A DNA stretch of 64,000 nt from Orientallactaga sibirica (GCA_036365145.1 JAEOAD010000015.1:38641501-38705500), one strand, 5' to 3'. Positions 1 through 12,307 are shown, counted from the stretch's first letter. Program-made: numbers and translations. The notes: generated from the letters alone by a model not told the origin.

Positions 1-192
1 CACTGATGAACCTTCTCTGCTTCATCAAATTTTAGTCAATTTTTGAACCTTCTCTAGGCACATGTATGCTTTTTATTGTAAAATTCCATTAGCACATAAT
101 TCTTCCAACACAGTTTAGCAAGAATCTTCTGCCTTCGAGACTTGATTAATCATCATCAATATCTGATAAAAAAAATTTTTCACTCCAATACG

Positions 193-334
193 TTTTTTTG
201 AAGTAGGGTCTCACTCTAGCTCAGGCTGACCTGGAATTCACTATGTAGTGTCAAGATAGCCTCAAATTCACAGTAATCCTTTTACCTCAGCCTCCCAAGT
301 GCTGGAATTGAAGGTGTGTGCCACCATGCACAGC
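193..334 (-). repeat. B1 SINE, minus strand
   Basis: Reads on the minus strand as a B1 (7SL-derived) SINE. It starts with a T run (the A tail of the element), then GGTCTCACTCTAG, CTGGAATTCACTAT and CCTCCCAAGTGCTGG, and ends with the complement of the B1 head (GTGTGCCACCATGCA). It is well diverged from the cleanest copy in the window at 63681-63846. It abuts a Dip SINE. Confidence 0.9.
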
Positions 335-337
335 ACA

Positions 338-502
338 GAGAGAGACAGAGGGAGAGAGAGACAAAGAGAATGGGAGTACCAGGACCTTCAGCCGCTGCAA
401 ACAAACTCCAGATGCATGTGCCACTTTGTGCATCTGGCTTTACGTGGATCCTGGGGAATTGAATGGGCAAGTGTCTTAATTGCTGAGCCATCTCTCCAGT
501 CC
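338..502 (-). repeat. Dip-like (B2 superfamily) SINE, minus strand
   Basis: Minus-strand copy of the tRNA-headed SINE common in this window. It has the GA-rich segment (complement of the CT-rich 3' end), then CAAACTCCAGATGCATGTG, and finally GCTGAGCCATCTCTCCAG, the complement of the tRNA-like pol III head. Confidence 0.88.
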
Positions 503-584
503 TCAACACAAGTTTGTATATGAATTGTGCTGGCTTGCCTTCCAAAGAATTCTGATACGTTGGTCAAACCAGAATCCCACCCCC

Positions 585-585
<1 letters not shown>

Positions 586-623
<38 letters not shown>
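586..623. repeat. (CA)n microsatellite
   Basis: About 19 uninterrupted CA dinucleotides. Reading frames across it give only His-Thr or Cys-Val runs and are not genes. Confidence 0.97.
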
Positions 624-626
<3 letters not shown>

Positions 627-1657
627 TTCCTCACAGCATTTTCCCATGTAGCAAGCCCCTGCTGCTTGGCTCTGCATCCCCACTGATCTCTGGTGCATTC
701 AGAAGAGAGCAAAGTCCTATCTAGAGCGGCTCTTCCTGTTGTGCAAGAAAATGTGTCTTCACTATTTCAATTTTTGTCTAGCTCTGGTTTTTCTCTTGCC
801 ATTGTGGGGGAGAAACTTAGGCTCAGAGAAGTTCTGATTTGTCCAAGTACTATGCAAAGACATAAATGTGGGAGTGGGGGTGCACATCAGCTAGGAGACA
901 GGGGCAGGTGGTGGAACAACAGGAGACCACATTACAGCACAATTAAATCATGGCCTCTGCAGACAAGCCACCCAGCGTTCAAACAAAACCACGATTCACA
1001 CAGTTAGGGATGAAGCTGTGGCATGCTGAGACATCCCCCTTCCTAATTCCAGGAGCCCAGGATGATGTCTGGGCTGCAATAGACACTTGGTTCTTATGGG
1101 TGACCTCTGCTCTCTGAAATACTCTACAGCAGGAGTACTTCCAACCCAGACACCTAAAATAAGCAGAATCATAGTTAACAAAGTTTTTAAAAATACACAT
1201 GCCTGGGTTCCATACCAAACCTCCAGCATCAGGATCTTAGGGTAGAGTTCACACATTTGTGTTATAACACCCCAGGGGGGCCTGCACTGATAGACAGGTT
1301 GCTCAGCTGCCTCTCACTTCAGAAGCAGACCTGCCACCTGGTGCACACAGACGGTACTGCCGGGAACTACAGGCTTAAATAGCTCCCTCAACATGAGAGC
1401 ACTCTGGATTTTTCATCTGGGTAACCAACTCTCAAACTGAGTTGAATCAAATTGTCACTCTGACACCCTCCAGCAATGGGTACAGAGGTATGCTTAGAAA
1501 ATCCTGTCAAGTGTCAGTGCTCTCCAGGAAAAATTTCCATTTGTTTCTCTTCTGAATGGGAAGAGTGGTTTTTACTCTGCAAAGATATAGTTGTTGGGAA
1601 TGTGATAAACACAGATTAATAAAGAAAGGGTGTAGTGCTTTGAATGTAAACTGTCTG
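624..1657. other. Unique DNA, no feature recognised
   Basis: About 1 kb with short random frames only. I see no splice-site-framed exon, SINE or clear ancient repeat. Confidence 0.5.
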
Positions 1658-1659
1658 AT

Positions 1660-1706
<47 letters not shown>

Positions 1707-1710
1707 TTTT
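1658..1710. repeat. (TTTA)n simple repeat
   Basis: About 13 TTTA units directly before the minus-strand B1 that follows. It probably grew from that B1's A-rich tail. Confidence 0.95.
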
Positions 1711-1852
1711 TGCTTTTTTGAGGTAGGGTCTCACTCTAGCCCAGGCTGACCTGGAATTCACTCTATTCTCAGGGTGGCCTCAAACTCATGGTGATCCTCC
1801 TACCTCTGCTCCCTAGTGCTAGGATTAAAGGCATGTGCCACCACATCCAGCT
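1711..1852 (-). repeat. B1 SINE, minus strand
   Basis: Full B1 body in reverse: GAGGTAGGGTCTCACTCTAG, CTGACCTGGAATTCACTC, then GGCATGTGCCACCACATCC at the head end. The TTTA tract is its tail. Confidence 0.93.
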
Positions 1853-1867
1853 CCCCACTTATTTTTA

Positions 1868-2160
1868 ATATTTAGTCCCCAGCTGGTGGCAATTTGGAAG
1901 GTGAAGTCTTGCTGGAAGAGTTGTGACAGTGGGGGAGGTGGGAACCTTAAGGTTTATTAGCTCAGCTCCAAGCCCAGTACTTAGACTACTTCCATCCAGA
2001 TGTGTGACAGCTTCCCGCTTGCACTGTTCTTTCTTTGCCATGATGAAACTTCCCCTTGAAACTGTCGGCCTGAAATAAACCCTTTCCTCCCATAGTTGGA
2101 TTTGGTCAAGTGTTTTGTTCCAGCAACAAGAAGCCAGCTGCTGTCAGGGTCAGTAATGAT
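1868..2160 (+). mobile_element. Solo-LTR-like rodent interspersed repeat
   Basis: Shows the pattern shared by several copies in this window: an opening like CAGCTGGTGGCAATTTGG, a GGGGGAGG segment, a CCATGATGAAACTTCC motif, then GAAATAAACCCTTTCC with an AATAAA polyadenylation signal and a GTGTTTTGTTCCAGCAAC end. The end matches the paired LTRs at 35235-37394 in style. I could not assign a Repbase name. Confidence 0.6.
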
Positions 2161-3834
2161 GTGAAGGAGAAAAGAAACTCATATGTTTGGGTTTGTTTAG
2201 GCTTTTCTCAGTCAAGATAATGAAGGATAGATAATAACACTAATCCTTGGCTAGAGAAGACCATATGCCAGGAATTATTAAGGACATTGTCCATACTTAT
2301 ACTTTGTTGATCCAGCAACTTTTACTAGCAGGTCAGATGTAGCCAGCTTATTGAGAAGCCTGAATTCATCAGGGTATAGGATAAATATTTCAATTTATTT
2401 TCTCCAGACACTGTACTTAAACATGATCTGTCCAATCTCTGAGTCTCATCTCCTCACATTTCCAGGCAGATCCCATTGCTTTCCTATCAATATCAGTTAC
2501 CAAAACTCCAGTCCAGTCAAGTGCACAACTCCATTCCCGTATCTAATTTCACTAGCATTTCCTCTCCTCCCTTAAGGGTTTGCCAGACTAGTAACTCAAA
2601 AATTCAAATTTGGAGAATGAGAAGGGGGTCTGTTCTTATATTTCACTTTTCTTTCTTGTCTAAACTTTCAAGTTGAGGTAAGAAAGGAAATAGAAGGGGC
2701 AGCAGAGATCACCTTAAATAAGAGGCTGCTTGTTGGTGGGAAGAGCTCCTGCAATCTCCCCGCCTTGGTCTGTCTGCAGCCCTCTGCTGGTGGCGGCTTC
2801 TACATATTAGTCTTCCACTAGATGACTTGATATATGGAGTTCTGTGTTTTTGGAGGCAGATGCTTATCTTGATGTCAGCTCCTTCATTAGTGAGACCCCC
2901 AAAGGGAGAAGTAGTCATGTCTTACTTTGTCCCAACAGCAGTCTGAATTCCTGATGTCCTCTTTGACTAGATGTCATCTTATATGGTCTAGAGCAATCAG
3001 GGATGCTACTTCTCCTGTGACTTCTGTTCTCTCCTTATAATGGAGCCCTGACAAATAAACATAAAAGTCTTCTTAAAGGGAAGTTGGTGATGTGGGCACA
3101 GCGAGGAACATTTCTTCTTCACTGGAAAACTTTGATGAAGTGCCTGCTCTCCATTCAGAAGTAGGCTGGTCTACCAAGTTCCCAGACCATAGCAATTTGT
3201 GTGAACAAGTGATATGAAGAGATTTGGACTTGCCCAAGATGTCACTTACAGGAAAGGGTTTGCCCTCCTGCAAGAAACAATGAATAAACAGACAAGATGC
3301 CAGAAACGGCAGTTTTTCAGACACTAGGCATCAGGAAAGAAAGGTTATGATCCTTGACAGGCAAGCACCAAATAGAGTGAGCCCTAAGATTGCTCTGACT
3401 TGATGTCCTCAGAGTGTTTTCAGACTAGGCTCGGGTCAGAACATACACTCAAGTGGCACCAGTAGGCTCCATGAGTTGAGCAAAGCAAGCTCAGTGTTGG
3501 GGAGATGAATTGGGCTAGAGTTAACAGGACAGGGACTAATGAGGAAAGAGTTGCACATAGAAAGGTCTGGAGAGGATTCTCCCCTATTCGAGTGGTGGCT
3601 AACATGTCCATCTGAGGAGATTACTGAAGGATGGAAAAGTATCATCTGAGAAGACTGGAGATCACTGATGTTCACACAGGGTAGGAGTATTGTATCATCT
3701 CTCCAGCCAACACAAAAGAATCATAATCACAGGCACTGGTAGAGTATGCAAAAGTCTATAATTCCTATAGATGGCTCAGATATGCCAAGCAAATCATTGA
3801 AAGCAAGACTGAAAAAGATTAGACTGTTTCTAAG
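2161..3834. other. Unique DNA, no feature recognised
   Basis: About 1.7 kb of moderately AT-rich sequence. No coding frame longer than about 85 codons, no SINE and no tandem repeat stands out. Confidence 0.45.
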
Positions 3835-4251
3835 TAGCTTAATACATCCCAGAAAAAAAGCTTAAAAAGATATACAGGAAAATAAATAATCTACCACTCA
3901 ACAAAGTAAAAGTCACTATTTCTAGCATCTAATCAAAGATTACTAGGCATAGAATGAAGCAAGAAAACAACAGTAATAATCAATCAAAAATTACAGAAAT
4001 GATACACACTTAAATTCAGTAGATAAAATTTCAAAATAATTGCCATAACAATGTTCTATATGTTCAAAAGTAAAGTAGAAACATGGGAATATCTAAAAGA
4101 TAAAAACAGAACTTAGAGATGTAAAGGACTTATTTTAGATTTTTAAAAATATATAGAATTAAGAGTACTTCAAACATGATAGAAGAAAAGTGTAGTTAAC
4201 TTGAAGACATAGCATTAAAAATGGAAAATTAAGTGCCTATGTAAAGAAATT
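3835..4251 (+). mobile_element. Ancient L1 5' (ORF1-region) fragment
   Basis: A-rich, heavily decayed sequence. Pieces such as AGATAAAATTTCAAAATAAT, CAATGTTCTATATGTTCAAA and CTTGAAGACATAGCATTAAA resemble the ORF1 region of old mammalian L1 (L1M/L1ME) elements. It stops where the cleaner, younger L1 begins. It may belong to the same ancient copy that resumes at 13663. Confidence 0.55.
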
Positions 4252-4779
4252 AGAAAGGTCACAAGTAAACAACTTAATGCTTCATCTTAAAGCTTTGAAA
4301 AAAGAAGAACAAGGCAAACTGAAAATCAGTACATGGGAAGAAATAAAAGATTAGGGCAGAAATTAATGAAAGAGAAACAAACAAACAAAAAAACCCCAAA
4401 GAATCAATGAAACAAAGAGTTGGTTCTTTGAAAGGATAAACAAGATTGATAAACCCTTAGCAAATCTGACCAGAAGAAAGAGAAAAGAGACACAAATTAA
4501 TAAAATCAGAGATGAAAAAGGCACCATCACAACAGATACCAGAGAACTTTTTAAAATTCATAGGGACATACTATAAGAACATATATTCTACTAAGTTTGA
4601 AAATCTGAAAAAATGGATGATTTCATTGATTTATATGACCTACCTAAATTAAATCAAGATGAGATTAACCACTCAAATAGACCTATAACAAGTATGGAGA
4701 TCCAAGCAGTTATAAAAAATCTCCCAACTGAAAAAATCCAGGCCCAGATGGATTCCCTAGTGAATTTTACCAGACCTTC

Positions 4780-7084
4780 ATGGAAGAACTAACACCAATG
4801 CTTCTTAATCTTTTCCATAAAATAGAACAGGAAGGAATCCTACCAAACTTCTATGAAGCCAGCATCACCCTGATACCAAAACCAGACAAAGATAGGACAA
4901 AAAAGGAAAATTACAGACCAATCTCCCTCATGAACATAGATGCAAAACTTCTCAACAAAATATTGGCAAACAGAATACAAGAATATATTAGAAAGCTCAT
5001 TCACCCCAACCAAGTAGGCTTTATCCCAGAGATGCAGGGATGGTTCAACATATGCAAATTGTAATACATATATAAATGGACTGAAGGACAAAAATCACAT
5101 GATCATCTCATTAGATGCAGAAAAAGCATTTGACAAAATCCAACATCCCTTCATGATAAAAGTCCTACAGAGACTGGGAACAGAAGGAACACATCTCAAT
5201 ATAACAAGGGCTATTTATGACAAAACCACAGCCAAAATAATACTAAATGGAGAAAAACTTGAAGCTTTTCCACTAAAATCAGGAACAAGACAAGGGTGTC
5301 CACTGTCCCCACTTTTATTTAATATAGTACTGGAAGTCTTAGCCATAGCAATAAGACAAAGGACACACATAAAAGGGATACAAATTGGAAAGGAAGAGGT
5401 CAAGTTATCCTTATTTGAAGAAGATATGATTCTATACATAAAGGACCATAAAGGCACTACCAGCAAACTGATAGAGAAGATAAACACCTATACCCATGTA
5501 GCAGGATACAAAGTAAACACACAGAAATCAGTAGCCTTCTATATGCTAACAACAAACACACAGAGGATGAAATCAGAGAATCATTCCCATTCACAATTGC
5601 ATCAAAAAAAATAATAAAGTACCTAGTGATAAACCTAACCAAGGAAATGAAGGATCTCTACAATGAAAACTTTAAAACACTCAAGTGAGACATTGCAGAA
5701 AACACTAGGAAATGGAAAGACATCCCTTGTTTTTGGATTGGAATAATCAATATTGTGAAAATGGCAATCTTACCAAAAGCAATCTACACAATTAACATAA
5801 TCCTTATTAAAATTCCAATGGCATTATAAACAGAAATAGAAAAAAATCCAAAAATTCATTTGGAAGCACAAAAACCTTGAATATCTAAAATAATTTTGAG
5901 CAACAAAAATAAGGTTGGTGGTATCACCATAACCTGATTTTAACCTATATTACAAAGCCATAGTAACAAAAACAGCATGGTACTGGCACAAAAACAGACA
6001 TGTAGATCAATGGGACAGAATAGAGGACCCTGATGTAAGTCTGGGTAGCTATAGCCACCTGATCTTTGACAAAAATGCCAAAAGTACTCATTGGAGAAAA
6101 GACAGCCTCTTCAGCAAATGGTGCTGGGAAAATTGGATATGTATCTGTAGAAGGATGAAAATAGATCCTTATCTCTCTCCATGCACAAGAATTAAGTCTG
6201 AATGGATTAAAGACCTTAATATCAGACCTGAAACTCTGAAACTGCTAGAGGAAAAAGTAGGGGAAACCCTTCAACATATTGGTCTTGGCAAAGACTTTCT
6301 GACTTTCAATTGCCCAGGAAATAAAACCACAGATCAACTGCTGGGACCTCATGAAATTACAAAGCTTTTGTACAGCTAAGGACACTGTGAATAGAGAGCA
6401 AAGAGGCAACCTACAGAATTGGAGAAAATCTTTGCCAGCCATACATCTGACAGAGGATTAATATCTAGGATATACAAAGAACTCAAAAAATTAAATAAGA
6501 AATCAAACAACCCAATTAAAAAATGGTTATGGAACTAAATAGAGAGTTCTCAGAAGAAGAAATACAAATGGCATGTAAACATCTAAAAAAATGTTCTACA
6601 TTTCTAGTCATCAGGGAAATGGAGATTAAAACTATGTTGAGAGTCCATTTCACACCTGTCAGATTGGCTATCATCATGAAAACAAATGACTGTAAATGCT
6701 GGCAAGGATGCAGAAAAATAGGAACCCTTCTACACTGTTGGTGGGAATGAAATCTGGTCCAGCCATTGTGGAAATCAGTGTGGAGGTTCCTGAGACAGCT
6801 AACATAGATCTACCATATGACCAGCTATACCACTCCTAGGCATATATCCTAAGGACTTGTCTCACTACCTTAGAGATATTTGCTTGACCATGTTTATTGC
6901 CACTCTATTCACAATAGCTGGGAAATGGAACCAGCCTAGATGTCCCTCAACTGATGAGTGGATAATGAAGATGTGGCACATTTACCTACAGAGTTCTACT
7001 CAGCTCCAAAGAAAAATGATAGGAAAGTTATTGAATTTGCAGGAAAATGGATGGATCTGGAAAGGATTATACTTAGTGAGGTAA
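4780..7084 (+). pseudogene. L1 ORF2 remnant (reverse transcriptase and C-terminal region)
   Basis: Decayed LINE-1 ORF2, whose product normally makes cDNA from L1 RNA at a nicked genomic target. Open pieces are 4780-5064 (RT fingers, with the [20 protein letters not shown] type motif), 5099-5614 (RT palm), 6155-6379, 6523-6750 and 6857-7084 (C-terminal region, with STDEWIMKMWHIY). They lie in more than one frame and are separated by stops. In the palm, [14 protein letters not shown] is intact, but the usual FADD catalytic box reads FEED at 5414-5425, so the first catalytic aspartate is replaced. The endonuclease is missing through 5' truncation. This copy cannot be active. Confidence 0.92.
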
Positions 7085-8445
7085 CCCAGGCCCAGAAAGC
7101 CAAACATCACATGTTCTCTCATATGTAGATCATAGCTACAAATAATTGGACTTCTATGTGAGTAGGAATAAAACTCAGTAGCATAAGCCAGTAAGCTAGA
7201 AAGGGTATATAAAAGGAATAGAAAGGAAGGAGGGACTTAATAGGATGGTATTATATATATGTAAGTAAAAGAACAGATTAATGCAGGTGAAAAGGCCTAA
7301 ATGAGGTCAGGGGAAGAGATTGAGTAAAGGAAAGGTGGAAGGAGGGCTAATCAAAATCTAAGAGGATATAAATAAGTCATATGGAAACCTACTTCTCTGG
7401 ACAGTGGAACATTCAGAAGCAATAGATGGTTACTATAAAATTTTCAATGCCAGGGATGGGATACCTTCCAGTAAATTGTTGGCCAGGGAGGTCACAGATA
7501 CCCCCAAAACATTATAGGCCATTGCTGAGGCCCTTGGTTTCCTACCAGGAATAGATGGTAAGACCTTATTGCTGAAGACTCCACATACTTGGGCTGCAAG
7601 GTCACTGAGAAATCCTGCTGGGGTTGAGCTGAAAGCCTCCTCCATGTGGACCAGGCTGACAGAAAGCTGGAAAAAGGCTATGCTACATGCAGTTCAATGG
7701 GAGAAAGAGAAAACACCAGTGAAGGTACTCAACAGTGAACACTGCAAGCTTTAAACTTGGCCAGCCAGGACAAATGAGCCAATGGGTGCAATAGTAGCAT
7801 GTCTGTTATGGGGGAAACCAACTGCTCTCTAATTGGACTGGAGGCCTGTTCCATGGGAGGGAATACATCCCTGATACTGAAAACCTACAACAGGGGTATT
7901 CATGAGCCCTAGGGGTATAATGTCTGCTGGTGTCTGGTTAAATGTACATACTATGCTCACCAAACTGCCCAGTAAGCACTTCTCTTAATGTCCATACCCA
8001 TATATTAATGCTAATCTCACTTTTGGTTAGAGAAGCTTCTCTTTTCAGATGATGGTGACCTTGGGATGACTCAGAAGGTACCATGGTGCTGAGAAGAAGG
8101 GACAGAGGAGCACTCAGCACTGAAACATCTCTAACACACTTTCCAAGGCTTAGGGTCGATTGTGAAAGAGGGGGGCAGAAAGGTTGTAAGATCCAAAGGA
8201 AGAGTAGAACTCCTTACAATGTGCTCCTCCAGACACAAAATGGACTGGATATCCATGACCTCACAGTGCCTGACACTACCTACACAAAACCATCATAATA
8301 GGAGGAAAAGATCATGACATCAAAATGAAAAGAGAGACTGAGAGGGTAAAGGGATCTGATGGAGAGTGGAGTTTTAAAGTGGGGGGAGCAAGCGTAGTAC
8401 CATGGGATATTGTGTACAATTGAAGTTGTCAATTTAAAAAAGTTA

Positions 8446-8488
<43 letters not shown>

Positions 8489-8490
8489 AT
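8446..8490. repeat. (AAAT)n tail repeat
   Basis: About 11 AAAT units forming the expanded A-rich tail of LINE-1 copy 1, directly followed by a B1. Confidence 0.95.
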
Positions 8491-8497
8491 GAAAATT

Positions 8498-8625
8498 AGC
8501 CACATGTGGTGGCATACACCTTTAATCCCAGCACTCGGGGGGCAGAGGTAGGAGGATCGCCATGAGTTCAAGGCCACCCTGAAAGTACATAGTGAATTCG
8601 AGGTCAACCTGAACTACAGTGAAAG
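8498..8625 (+). repeat. B1 SINE
   Basis: B1 body with GCCACATGTGGTGGCAT, CCTTTAATCCCAGCACTCGG, GGTAGGAGGATCGCCATGAG and a degraded 3' end. Inserted at the tail of LINE-1 copy 1. Confidence 0.92.
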
Positions 8626-8639
8626 CATACTAGCATACA

Positions 8640-9030
8640 GATCCCTTGTTCTCCCTTCCCTGCCCGAGGCATTGGAGCTGGGAAACCTGTATGGCCTTCA
8701 TTTGGGTACACATTCCACCCTACCAGAGCCATTTCCCACCTTAGGCAGTCAACTAGGATTGCTGCTTCTGGAGCTGGGGGACTCATACCACTTTGAGTAC
8801 TCCCTGAGCCATTCTCCCTTCCCTGGCCCAGGCATTGCAGCTGCAGGATTTGTGCTGCTTTATTTCTAGCACATAGTTCCCTGGAACCATTCTCCCTTCC
8901 CTGGGCAGACAACTGAGGTTTCTGCAATTGAAGATGAAGAACCCAGGCCTTCTAGTAGGGACACAGAGCACCCCAAGAAATTCTCCCTTCCCCTCCTCAG
9001 GAAGCTGGCCATTGTAGCTGGGGTCCCATT
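8640..9030 (+). repeat. Tandem ~80-bp units at the 5' end of LINE-1 copy 2
   Basis: Five diverged units, each opening with an ATTCTCCCTTCCCTG-like anchor, often preceded by GAGCC. Anchors lie at 8648, 8731, 8811, 8889 and 8980, giving spacings of 83, 80, 78 and 91 bp. Units carry related inner words such as GGCATTGGAGCTG, GGCATTGCAGCTGCAG and GCCATTGTAGCTG. The array lies directly before an ORF1-like region, as promoter monomers do in other rodent L1 5' UTRs. Confidence 0.6.
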
Positions 9031-9746
9031 TGAGTTGGAATGCAGCTGCCACCAAGGTGAGATCACCTCAGCTACCACACTCATGAAGGAGCACCAAGTA
9101 TCTCCACATCTGTACTCAAAGCACCACAAAGCAGAGAAAAGACAAAATAAGACAACTACTGAGCAGCATCCCAAATACTCAATGAACACAAGTGTACCAG
9201 AAAGACTTAACCAATAATAAATCTCAATGCAAAATGGTTAACACAAAAAGCCAAGCCAATATGTCTCTGTGAAGAAGTACCATTCCCATGACAGAAGAGC
9301 CATCTAAGAGCAACTTAGAGAAAGCTTCAGACAAATAACTCAAAAGAATGATTACAAATTTATACAAAGAACTCAAAGATGACACAAATAAATGTCTGAA
9401 TGAAAACAAACAGGACACAAATAAATTCCTAAATGAATTCCAAGAGAACATAGATAAATGAAATGAGAAAGTCAACCCTGGATATAAAAACAGAACTCAA
9501 TAAAGAGATAGAAATCCTGAAAAAAAGCAAACTGAACTTAACCTGGAAATGAAAAATGCAAAGTTAAATAAAAAGCTCCATGGCAAGTTATGCCAATAGA
9601 ATAGATCAAGTGGAAGACAGAATATCAGGCTTTGAAGACAAGGTGAAGGAATTTGATCAATTATTAAGAACCAATGAAAAGTTCAAAAAAATCTATGAAC
9701 AGAACATAAAAGACATTTGAGACACCATGAAAAGACAAAATGTTTA

Positions 9747-9948
9747 GCCAGGTATGGTGGCACACGCCTTTAATCCCAGTACTTGGGAGGCAGAGGTAGG
9801 AGGATCACCGTGAGTTCGAAGCCACCATGAGTTCGAAGCCACCTTGAGACTACAAAGTGAATTATTCTAGATTGAAAAAAAGAAGAAGAAGAAGAAGAAG
9901 AAGAAGAAGAAGAAGAAGAAGAAGAAGAAGAAGAAGAAGAAGAAGAAG
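9747..9948 (+). repeat. B1 SINE with (GAA)n tail and target-site duplication
   Basis: B1 inside LINE-1 copy 2, with the tail expanded to (GAA)n at 9881-9948. The 17-bp flank AAAAGACAAAATGTTTA (9730-9746) recurs with two changes at 9949-9965, marking the insertion. The body holds a 17-bp internal duplication (9807-9823 and 9824-9840, ACCRTGAGTTCGAAGCC). Confidence 0.93.
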
Positions 9949-11346
9949 AAAAGATGAAATGTTTAATAATGGGCATAGAAAGAGAAGATCATTCACATAG
10001 AAAACATTTTCAATAACATTACCAATGAAAATTTCCTAATTCTAGGGGAAAGATCCAGAGACATTAAGAATGCCAAATATATCAGACCACTAAAGAAAAT
10101 CCCCACATCATATTATAGTGAAAACATTAAATATGCAAAATAAAGAAAGGGTACTGAAAGCCACAAGACAGAACCATCTAGTCACATATAAAGGCAGACC
10201 CGTCAGAATAATAACCAATTTTTCAATCAAAATTCTAAAAGCCAGAGGACTTAGAATGATGTATTTCAAGTATTGAAAGACCACAACTGCCAACCCAAAC
10301 CCTGATATACAGCAAATTATCCCTTGTAATAGAAAGAGAAAGAAAGATATTCTGTGGTAAAAGTAGGCTAAAGGAATTTATGACCACTAAGCAAGACTAC
10401 AGAAAATACTAGATGGAGTAGTTCACATTGAAGAGAGGGATAAACACAGGAGGGAAAAATAATAATCAATTCTAAAACAAATGTTAAGCAAATGAAAACT
10501 AAGAAAAAAAACAAACACCACAAAATCATCAACATGACAGAGATTAAATCACACTTTTCACTAATAACTTGCTGTATTGTCTCCACTCCACAATCAAAGA
10601 ACACAGGCTAAGAGATTGGATCAGAAAATAGGACCCATCCCTTTGCTGTCCTTAAGAAACTCACCTATCAAAGAGCAACACTACCTTAGGGTACAAGGAT
10701 AGGAAAAGATATTCCAGACAAATGGAATGAGGAAATAAGTAGGGATCACTTTTCTAGTATCTGACAAAATAGATGTCAAGTCAAAATTAATCAGAAGAGA
10801 TAATGAAAGTCATTTCATACTGAGGACAGGAACAATCCACCAAGAGGGCATTATCATTCTAAACATGTACACATCAAACGCAAGTGAACCTAATCTTATA
10901 AAACAAATTCTACTTGATGTAAAGCCAAAGATCAATCCCAACATAATAAAAACTGGTGACTTCAACACCCCATTCTCACTAATAGACTGGACAACTGGAT
11001 AAAAATAAGTAAACACTGGAATTAAATGATTCTTTAACTCAAAGGGATCCAACAGACATTTGTAGAACATTCAATCCAAACACTACAGAATACATATTCT
11101 TATCAACAGCTCATGGATCTTTCTCTAAAATAGGTAACATATTGGGACACAAAGTTAGTCTCAACACATTTAGGAAAATTGAAACAACTTTTTGTGTTAT
11201 ATCCAATCATGATGTAATAAAGCTAGAAATTAATATTGAGAAAACAATAAAGAAAATACACAAAATTCTGGAGATAAAACAATACAGTATTGAATAGTAA
11301 ATAAGTCATTGAAGAACTCAAGAAGGCAATAAAAACTTTCCTAGAA

Positions 11347-11496
11347 GCCGGGTGGTGGTGGTGCATGCCTTTAATCCCAGCACTCAGGAGGCAGAGGTAG
11401 GAGGATCACTGAGAGTTTAAGGCCACATTGAGACTACACAAGGAATTCCAGGTCAGCCTGGGTTAGAGTGAGACCTTACCTTGAAAAAAAAAAAAA
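11347..11496 (+). repeat. B1 SINE
   Basis: Nearly complete B1 (GCCGGGTGGTGGTGGTGCAT, CCTTTAATCCCAGCACTCAG, GTGAGACCTTACCTTG and an A tail) in the ORF2 part of LINE-1 copy 2. The flanks TTTCCTAGAA and TTTCTAGAA form a short imperfect target duplication. Confidence 0.94.
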
Positions 11497-12307
11497 TTTC
11501 TAGAAGTAAATGAAATTGAAATGCAACTTACCCAACTCTATGGAACACAATGAAGGCAGTTGTAATAAGAAAGATTATAGCTCTAAGTGTCTTCATTACA
11601 AAAACAGAGAGTTATCAAATAAATAAGCTAAATGATGCATCTTAAGGCCTTGGACAGACAAGAACAAACTAAGCCTAAAAATACCAGATGAAAGGAAATA
11701 ATTAAATTTTAAAGAATAAATGAAACAAAGTGTTGGTTCTTTGAACACATAAGCAAAATTAGCTAACCCTTAGGAAAATTTACCAAAAGAAATAAAGAGA
11801 AAACCCTAATCAATAAAATTAGATTGAAAAGAGACATTATAACAAATACCAATGAAAGTGAAGGATTCAAGGACATATTTTTAAAAATCTATATTCTACC
11901 AAACAGGAAAATTTAGAAGAAAGGGATGAATTCCTTGACACATATGACCTAACAAATTTAAACCAAGATGAGACTAAATAAATTAAACAGATCCATAACA
12001 GGCAATGAGATTGAAGTGATAATAAAAAGATCTCCCAGCCAAAAAAAAAGTCCAAGTCCAGATGGGATCATAGCACAATTCAGACTTTTAAAGAACTGAA
12101 ACCACTGCTTCTCAAATTATCCCATAAAACAGAAAAGGAAGGAATGTTCCCCAACCCTTTCCATGAAGCCAGTATTACCCCAATTCCAAAATAGATGCAC
12201 AAAAGTAGAAAACTATTAACTAATATCCCTCATGAACACAGAAACAAAAATTCTCAATAAAATACTATATTCCAAAGATGGTTTAGCATAAATAAATTAA
12301 GAAACAC

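Larger units (their letters stand above)
4252..8490 (+). mobile_element. LINE-1 copy 1, 5'-truncated, with ORF2 and 3' UTR
   Basis: A 4.2-kb LINE-1. It is 5'-truncated within the ORF2 spacer, so ORF1 and the endonuclease are absent. Reverse-transcriptase sequence runs from about 4600 to 5700 and the ORF2 C-terminal region to about 7090. A 1.35-kb 3' UTR follows, with the segment GACAGAGGAGCACTCAGCAC, and the copy ends in TTGTCAATTT plus a tail that expanded to (AAAT)n at 8446-8490. The 3' UTR is shared with the copies at 12435-13662 and, inverted, at 53541-53830, so this lineage was active in this genome. Confidence 0.93.
8626..12307 (+). mobile_element. LINE-1 copy 2, with 5' array, ORF1 and partial ORF2
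   Basis: A second L1, interrupted by B1 copies at 9747-9948 and 11347-11496. After the 5' array, 9060-9740 resembles an ORF1 5' region with coiled-coil coding potential in broken frames, around KELKDDTNKCLNENKQDTNK (about 9360-9430). At 10560-11300 comes ORF2 endonuclease debris; the endonuclease motif GDFNTPFSLIDW is readable at about 10954-10989. From 11497 the ORF2 spacer and start of the RT follow, ending at the B1 at 12308. There are stops throughout. Confidence 0.8.

Noticed and set aside
8604..9189. Overlapping minus-strand frames of 90-107 codons
   Set aside because: Antisense readings of the L1 5' array.
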